From Duganella radicis (GTDB lineage: Bacteria; Pseudomonadota; Gammaproteobacteria; Burkholderiales; Burkholderiaceae_D), in NCBI RefSeq assembly GCF_009720825.1, contig NZ_WNKY01000009.1:62001-126000 (forward strand): 64,000 nt of DNA, written 5' to 3'. Shown here piece by piece: positions 59,067-64,000 of this stretch (its first letter is position 1; the number at the start of each line of letters is the position of its first letter). The notes under the pieces are model-generated. The model ran no database searches. It was not told where the DNA came from and was given only the letters and a program-made list of their open reading frames with translations. Both the position numbers and the translations under genes were made by a program.

Positions 59067-61491
59067 ACGCCGCAAACGCCTCCGCCGTCAGCGGCCGGCT
59101 GTAGTAATAGCCCTGCATTTCGTCGCACTGGTGCAGGCGCAGGTAATGCAGTTCCTCGCCAGTCTCCACGCCTTCCGCGATCACTTTGAAGCCCAGGATG
59201 TGGCCCAACGCGATCACCGAGCGCACGATGGCCGCCACCTTGGGCTCGGTCAGCATCTCGCGCGTGAAGGATTGGTCGATCTTGAGATAGTCGACCGGGA
59301 ACTGCTTGAGGTAGGCCAGGCTGGAGTAGCCGGTGCCGAAGTCGTCGATCGATAGCGCCACGCCCAGTTGCTTGAGGCTTTCGATCACCGTCACCACTTC
59401 CTCGACGTTGTGCATCATCAGGCTTTCGGTCAGCTCCAGTTCCAGATACCGCGCATCCAGTCCGCTGTCCTCCAGCGCGGCGCGCACCTCGCTCAGCAGC
59501 ACACGGTCGCGGAACTGGCGCGCCGACAGATTGACCGCCACCCGCAGCGGCGGCAGGCCGGCCTGCTGCCAGGCCTTGTTCTGCGCGCAGGCGGTGCGCA
59601 GCACCCAGCGGCCGATGGCGACAATCAGGCCGGTTTCCTCGGCCACGCCGATGAAGCGCGCCGGCGACACCGCGCCCAGCCCCGGATGCTGCCAGCGGAT
59701 CAGCGCCTCCATGCCGGTGACGGCGCCGCTGTGCAGGTCCACCTTGGGCTGGTACACCAGGCTTAACTGATCGCGCGCCAGCGCGTGCCGCAATTCCGAT
59801 TCGATCAGCGCGCGCTCGGCCACGCGCGCGTGCATGTTCTCCTCGAAGAACTGCACCTGGTTGCGCCCGGCTTCCTTGGCGCGGTACATGGCGATGTCCG
59901 CGTGCCGCAGCAACTGCTCCGGATCGACGCCGTCGGCCGGGAACACGCTGATGCCGATGCTGCAGGTAACGGTCAGCACCTGCTGTTCCACCGCCACCGG
60001 CGCCGCCACCGCCTCCTGCACCAGCTGCAAGATACTGGCCATGGGCCGCTGATTGGCGATCGGCAGCAGCAGCACGAATTCATCGCCGCCCAGCCGCGCC
60101 ACGGTGTCGCCATCGTTGGCGCAGGCGCGCAGGCGGTTGGCGATGGCGCACAGCAGCTGGTCGCCCAGCTGGTGGCCGAGGTGGTCGTTGATGAGCTTGA
60201 AGTTATCGAGGTCGATATACACCAGCCACAGGCTGTGCTTGAAGCGCTGCGAAAAGGTGACCGCCTGCGCCATGCGGTCCTTGAGCAGCACACGGTTGGG
60301 CAGGCCGGTCAGGGCGTCATGATTGGCCTGGTGTTCCAGCTGTTCCTGGTATTCCATGATGGCGGTCATGTCGGTCAGCACGCAGACATGGTGGCCGATG
60401 GCGTTGTCGCCGGCCAGCACCGGCGCCACGTGCAACTGGGTCCACAGCAGCGCGCCGTCGCGATGGCGCGGGCGCAGCATCAGCGTTTCCTCGTGGTGCG
60501 ACTGCATCGCCGCTTGCAGCGCCTGATACTGCTCGTCGTGCGGCGGCAGGTCCAGCAGGGTTTCCAGCCGCCGTCCCAGCACGCTCTTGGGCGTATGGTC
60601 GAACAGGCGGACGAAGGCCGGATTGGCGTATTCGATCAGCTCGCCCTCGGAGGTGTGGGTGGTGATGGCGATGGCGTTGATGCTGGCCTCCAGCGCGCGG
60701 CTGCGCAGTTGCAGCGCCAGTTTCAGCTGCTCGCGTTCGGTGATGTCGTGGGCGAACACCAGCCGCGCCGGGCGGCCGGACAAGGTCACCGAGTGCGACG
60801 ACACGTCCACCTGCATGCGGCTGCCGTCGCGCCGCATATGAGTCCAGATGCCGGATTGCTCGGCGCCCTTGGCCGGCGCCGCCGCCAGATTGCGCGTCAG
60901 GCGCTCCTGCTGTTCCGGCGGGCGGATGTCGCGGATGGTCATTTGCAGGAATTCCGCTTCGGTGTGGCCGTACTGCGCCACGGCCGCCGCGTTCACCACC
61001 AGGAAGCGCAGCGTCTCCAGGTCGTACACCCACATCGGATGCGGGTGGGCTTCGAACAGGTACTTGAAGCGCAGGCGCGACTCGTAGACATCGTAGTCGT
61101 CCAGCGGATAGCCCAGGCACAGGAAGGTGTGGTCGCGCCACTCGATGGTCTGGGTGACCGGATGGCTGCCGCCGTCCTGCGCCACCAGCTCCACCTCGCC
61201 GCGCCAGTAACCGCGCATGCGGGCGGCGGGCAGGGCTTCGTTTTGCAGCATCGGCAACACCCAGGCCGCATACAGCTTGCTGGCCGGCGTGTGTGGCGCA
61301 AGCGGCCCCAGCACAGCGGCGGTGTGCTGGTTAAACGCCGTCAATTTGCCCGCCTCATCGATGGCGAAGGCGAAATAGGGACTGCTCCCGAACAGCTGGT
61401 CAAAGGCCGGGCCGGATTGCCTGCTGCTGCCGCGCTGGGGACGTCGGCGCGCGGGAGCACGGCTGTATGCTGGCTGCGGGAGAGTGTCCAT
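58945..61491 (-). CDS. Bifunctional PAS-GGDEF-EAL c-di-GMP protein
   Basis: The 848-aa protein has three PAS-type regions (~30-130, ~145-255, ~265-380), then a GGDEF domain with NHDALTGLPNRVLLKDRM and intact RLGGDEF, and an EAL domain with MEALIRWQHP, DDFGTGYSSLAYLKQFPVDYLKID and the C-terminal GYYYSRPL. Both catalytic sites look intact, so it may make and break c-di-GMP. No membrane spans. After the EAL domain a 30-residue Ala/Pro/Arg-rich tail (from SRPAPAAPAS on) runs 122 bp into the convergent MFS gene; that end looks like read-through of an ancestral stop. Confidence 0.9.
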   Translation of the reverse strand: MDTLPQPAYSRAPARRRPQRGSSRQSGPAFDQLFGSSPYFAFAIDEAGKLTAFNQHTAAVLGPLAPHTPASKLYAAWVLPMLQNEALPAARMRGYWRGEVELVAQDGGSHPVTQTIEWRDHTFLCLGYPLDDYDVYESRLRFKYLFEAHPHPMWVYDLETLRFLVVNAAAVAQYGHTEAEFLQMTIRDIRPPEQQERLTRNLAAAPAKGAEQSGIWTHMRRDGSRMQVDVSSHSVTLSGRPARLVFAHDITEREQLKLALQLRSRALEASINAIAITTHTSEGELIEYANPAFVRLFDHTPKSVLGRRLETLLDLPPHDEQYQALQAAMQSHHEETLMLRPRHRDGALLWTQLHVAPVLAGDNAIGHHVCVLTDMTAIMEYQEQLEHQANHDALTGLPNRVLLKDRMAQAVTFSQRFKHSLWLVYIDLDNFKLINDHLGHQLGDQLLCAIANRLRACANDGDTVARLGGDEFVLLLPIANQRPMASILQLVQEAVAAPVAVEQQVLTVTCSIGISVFPADGVDPEQLLRHADIAMYRAKEAGRNQVQFFEENMHARVAERALIESELRHALARDQLSLVYQPKVDLHSGAVTGMEALIRWQHPGLGAVSPARFIGVAEETGLIVAIGRWVLRTACAQNKAWQQAGLPPLRVAVNLSARQFRDRVLLSEVRAALEDSGLDARYLELELTESLMMHNVEEVVTVIESLKQLGVALSIDDFGTGYSSLAYLKQFPVDYLKIDQSFTREMLTEPKVAAIVRSVIALGHILGFKVIAEGVETGEELHYLRLHQCDEMQGYYYSRPLTAEAFAAFISRPAPAAPASAGAARPAAPAPAHTPAPPPRPARRHGPT

Positions 61492-61602
61492 CTGGTGTCG
61501 CCCGGGTAAAGATGATGTCGCTTGATACTAGCCAAGATGGTAAAAACTTGTCGCACGGCTAGCCCGTGCGCGCGCCCCCCGGGCGGGACGCGCCGTTGCG
61601 GC

Positions 61603-62661
61603 TCAGGACGGTTCTTTCAGCGTGGCCATGTCGATCACGAAGCGGTACTTGACGTCGTTCTTGACGAGGCGCTCGTAAGCCTGGTTGATGTCCTGAATGG
61701 CAATCATTTCCACGTCGCTGACGATGTTGTGCTCGGCACAGAAGTCCATCATCTCTTGCGTTTCCTTCAGTCCGCCGATGGCCGAGCCCGCCACAGACTT
61801 GCGGCCGAGGATGAGGTTGACGCCGGCCGGCGGCGGATCGAGCTCGGTCAGCACGCCCACCATGGCCATGGTGCGGTCGCGGCGCAGCAGTGTCAGATAG
61901 GGATTGATATCGTGCGGCACCGGGATGGTGTTGAGCAGGAAATCGAAGCTGTTGGCGTGGGCCCGCATGGCGGCCGGATCGGTGGACAGCAGCACGTCAT
62001 CGGCGCCGAGGCGCTGGGCGTCCTTGCCCTTGTCCGGCGAGGTGGTGATCATCACCACTTTGGCGCCCATGGCCTTGGCGAACTTCACGCCCATGTGGCC
62101 GAGGCCGCCGAGGCCGATCACGCCCACCTTCTGGCCCGGGCCGACCTGCCAGTGGCGCAGCGGCGAGTAGGTGGTGATGCCGGCGCACAGCAGCGGCGCC
62201 ACGGCTTTCAGATCCAGCTGGTCGGATACCTTGACCACGAAATGCTCGTCGACCACGATCAGGTCGGAGTAGCCGCCGTAGGTGGGGGCGCCGCTGTCGC
62301 GTTCGCGGCCGTTGTAGGTGACGGTCATGCCATTCTCGCAGTACTGTTCGAGATCTTCCTCGCAGGCCGGGCAGTGGCGGCAGGAATCGACCAGGCAGCC
62401 GACGCCGGCCAGGTCGCCGACCTTGAACTTGTGCACGCCGCTGCCGACCTGCGTCACGCGGCCGATGATTTCGTGGCCCGGCACCATGGGGTAGATCGAG
62501 CCGCCCCAGTCGTCGCGCGCCTGGTGCAGGTCGGAGTGGCAGACCCCGGAGTAGAGGATTTCAATCACCACGTCGCTGGCCTTCGGCGCGCGGCGCTCGA
62601 AACTGAACGGGACGAGGTGGGAATGTTTGTCGTGGGCGGCATAGCCGTGCGCCTGGAACAT
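61603..62661 (-). CDS. NAD(P)-dependent zinc alcohol dehydrogenase, YahK/AdhC-like
   Basis: The 352-aa medium-chain dehydrogenase has catalytic zinc ligands in SGVCHSDLH and PGHEIIG, a structural-zinc cluster DSCRHCPACEEDLEQYC, and the cofactor motif VIGLGGLGHMGV. The sequence MFQAHGYAAHDKHSHLVPF and residues after strand 2 (TTSPDK) resemble YahK-type broad aldehyde reductases using NADPH. AAGGAG precedes the ATG. It is divergent from a LysR gene (start 62766), which is its likely regulator. Confidence 0.93.
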   Translation of the reverse strand: MFQAHGYAAHDKHSHLVPFSFERRAPKASDVVIEILYSGVCHSDLHQARDDWGGSIYPMVPGHEIIGRVTQVGSGVHKFKVGDLAGVGCLVDSCRHCPACEEDLEQYCENGMTVTYNGRERDSGAPTYGGYSDLIVVDEHFVVKVSDQLDLKAVAPLLCAGITTYSPLRHWQVGPGQKVGVIGLGGLGHMGVKFAKAMGAKVVMITTSPDKGKDAQRLGADDVLLSTDPAAMRAHANSFDFLLNTIPVPHDINPYLTLLRRDRTMAMVGVLTELDPPPAGVNLILGRKSVAGSAIGGLKETQEMMDFCAEHNIVSDVEMIAIQDINQAYERLVKNDVKYRFVIDMATLKEPS

Positions 62662-62765
62662 GGAGAACTCCTTCGATTGTTATCAGTTGTTGCACTATAA
62701 TTGTTGGCCTATGCAGCAAACAAGCGCGTTCATCTGCATGGTTTAAACAGGGAATTTGCACAATC
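62662..62765. promoter_or_regulatory. Adh/LysR divergent control region
   Basis: The 104-bp spacer contains a perfect TATAAT on the + strand at 62696-62701. TTCGAT (62672-62677) 18 bp upstream is a poor -35, so LysR-assisted expression is possible. The rest is AT-richer than the genes on both sides. Confidence 0.4.
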
Positions 62766-63650
62766 ATGCAACTCGATAATCTCTCGCACCTGGCGGTGTT
62801 CGCCGCGGTGGCGCGGCATGGCAGCTTCCGCAAGGCGGCGGCGGAACTGGCCTTGTCGGCGTCGGCGGTCAGCTATGCGGTGCGCACGCTGGAGGACCGG
62901 CTGGGTGTGGGCCTGTTCAACCGCACCACGCGCAGCGTGGCCCTGACCGAGGCCGGCAAGCACTTGCTGGAGCGCCTGCAACCGGCGCTGGGCGGCGTCA
63001 ATCTGGCGCTGGAGGAGATGAATATGTTCCGCGCCTCGCCGGCCGGCACCTTGCGCATCAACAGCTCGCGCGATGCGGCGGTGATGGTGATCGGGCCGTT
63101 GATCCGGCGCTATCTGGATGCGTATCCGGACATCTCGCTGGATATCGTCAGCGATGACGGTTTGATCGATATTGTCGAACGCGGTTTTGATCTCGGCATC
63201 CGCTACGAGGAGCATGTGCCGGAGGACATGATCGCGGTGCCGGTGTGGCCGGCGCAGCGTTTTGTGGTGGTCGGTTCGCCCGAGTATTTCGAGCGGCATG
63301 GCGTGCCCCGGCATCCGGACGATCTGGCGCGCCACAACTGTGTGCGCTACCGCTTCCCGCGCGGGAATTACTACAAATGGGAGCTGGGCAAGGGCGACAT
63401 CAAGCTGGAGGTGGGCGTGCCGGGACGGCTGTCGGTGGGCGATTCGCAACTGGCCTTGCGGGCGGCGCTGGATGGCGTGGCGATCACGTTTTTGCCGGAG
63501 TTCCGTCTGCTGCCGTTCATCGCCTCGGGCCAGCTGGTGTGCGTGCTGGAGGACTGGTGTCCGCCGACCACCGGGCTGATGATGTACTACCCGCGCCAGC
63601 GGCGCATGTCATCGGCCTTGCGCGCCTTCATCGACATGGCGCGCGCTTGA
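62766..63650 (+). CDS. LysR family transcriptional regulator
   Basis: The 294-aa protein (MQLDNLSHLAVFAAVARHGS) has the LysR HTH (SFRKAAAELALSASAVSYAVRTLEDRLG) and an effector domain of the AaeR/DmlR type (VIGPLIRRYLDAYPDISLDIV, GVAITFLPEFRLLP). Its divergent gene encodes a YahK-like aldehyde reductase, so aldehyde-related induction is a reasonable guess. The ATG at 62766 is immediately downstream of the promoter region. Confidence 0.92.
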   Translation: MQLDNLSHLAVFAAVARHGSFRKAAAELALSASAVSYAVRTLEDRLGVGLFNRTTRSVALTEAGKHLLERLQPALGGVNLALEEMNMFRASPAGTLRINSSRDAAVMVIGPLIRRYLDAYPDISLDIVSDDGLIDIVERGFDLGIRYEEHVPEDMIAVPVWPAQRFVVVGSPEYFERHGVPRHPDDLARHNCVRYRFPRGNYYKWELGKGDIKLEVGVPGRLSVGDSQLALRAALDGVAITFLPEFRLLPFIASGQLVCVLEDWCPPTTGLMMYYPRQRRMSSALRAFIDMARA

Positions 63651-63729
63651 TCTGCGTCAGTGCCGGGCCCGATTGCTGCAACTGCTGAGGCGCCTGGCGG
63701 TCGAATCCAGATTCATGGAGGAGGCCATC

Positions 63730-64000
63730 ATGTTGCATACCAACGAAATCCAGCATCGCTTTTATTTTGTCGAACGCGCGGTAAGGCTGGCGGCGCAGGC
63801 CGCCTCCGCCGAACCGGCCTTGCCGCGCGAGTTGCGCGACTGTCTTGAACGCCTGGACAAGCACGCCGACGCCGCGCGCGAGATCCTGCCCACCAATGAC
63901 GAACTGCGCATCCGCAAACTGGTGCGCGACATGGAAGTGCTGGCGGACCGCGCCAAGCGCATCTGCAACTACATCCCCACACTTTCCGGTCAGATCAAAG
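63730..64000 (+). CDS. Uncharacterised protein, 3' truncated by window edge
   Basis: GGAGGAG lies 8 bases before the ATG at 63730. The 90 visible residues (MLHTNEIQHRFYFVERAVRL...) are helical, rich in Ala/Leu/Arg and without a signal peptide. They resemble a leading regulatory helix bundle (LPRELRDCLERLDKHADAAR, ILPTNDELRIRKLVRDMEVL). No domain is identifiable and the rest lies outside the window. Confidence 0.6.
   Translation, partial: MLHTNEIQHRFYFVERAVRLAAQAASAEPALPRELRDCLERLDKHADAAREILPTNDELRIRKLVRDMEVLADRAKRICNYIPTLSGQIK

Overview
The window is 64 kb of GC-rich (roughly 60-65 % by eye) bacterial chromosome with dense, short-gapped operons. Gene content (gluQRS, glnS, sbcB, family-2 pyrF, DUF3422, CYTH-CHAD protein, many LysR regulators, several c-di-GMP proteins, GGGTCAG palindromes) suggests a betaproteobacterium of the Oxalobacteraceae (Massilia/Duganella/Rugamonas/Janthinobacterium type). 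That assignment is an inference from protein style, not from a marker gene. No rRNA, tRNA, CRISPR array or intact transposase was seen.

Layout. (1) 1-7025: end of a plant-polysaccharide operon on the + strand: GH31 (3' part), GH39, GH95 and GH2 enzymes with overlapping start/stop codons. The combination fits removal of xylosyl, fucosyl and galactosyl side chains, as in xyloglucan. (2) 7014-16050: an Old Yellow Enzyme gene facing a MerR regulator across a textbook 19-bp-spacer MerR promoter, two alpha/beta hydrolases, then a minus-strand run of an unknown 510-aa protein, DinB, D-lactate dehydrogenase and DUF3422, preceded by an NDH-2 gene. (3) 16078-23064: a HAD-fold protein lacking its nucleophile, divergent from a CbbR-like LysR; a LysE exporter with a palindromic operator; CYTH-CHAD triphosphatase; gluQRS; an M28 peptidase.

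(4) 23071-32680 is the most interesting block: a surface/export locus bracketed by two different GGGTCAG inverted repeats. The minus strand carries a C39 (double-glycine-type) peptidase, two outer-membrane beta-barrel proteins, a DUF2059 protein, an AraC regulator and an MshEN (c-di-GMP-binding-type) fusion protein. The + strand carries five exported proteins starting with a double-glycine-leader-like motif; two of them are near-identical tandem copies. The set resembles the putative pilus (fil) locus named in Acinetobacter genomes.

(5) 32686-48839: mostly housekeeping and metabolic genes: MFS exporters, LLM flavin enzyme, TraB/GumN, VanZ-like protein, SDR, pyrF, serine hydrolase, sbcB, DUF5610, a cNMP-domain diguanylate cyclase, a BtuF-like protein without signal peptide, an HPF-like protein, and a ferredoxin reductase. 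An FNR-type box at 36497 precedes a 71-aa protein. (6) 48979-52323: two small proteins, then a protein with eight tandem AHSGV-type decapeptides downstream of a perfect FNR-type box, and an orphan CHASE histidine kinase. (7) 52477-64000: glnS; a J-domain protein in an operon with three unrecognised acidic proteins; LysR/MFS pair; a PAS-GGDEF-EAL protein; a zinc alcohol dehydrogenase with divergent LysR; and the start of an unknown gene cut by the window edge.
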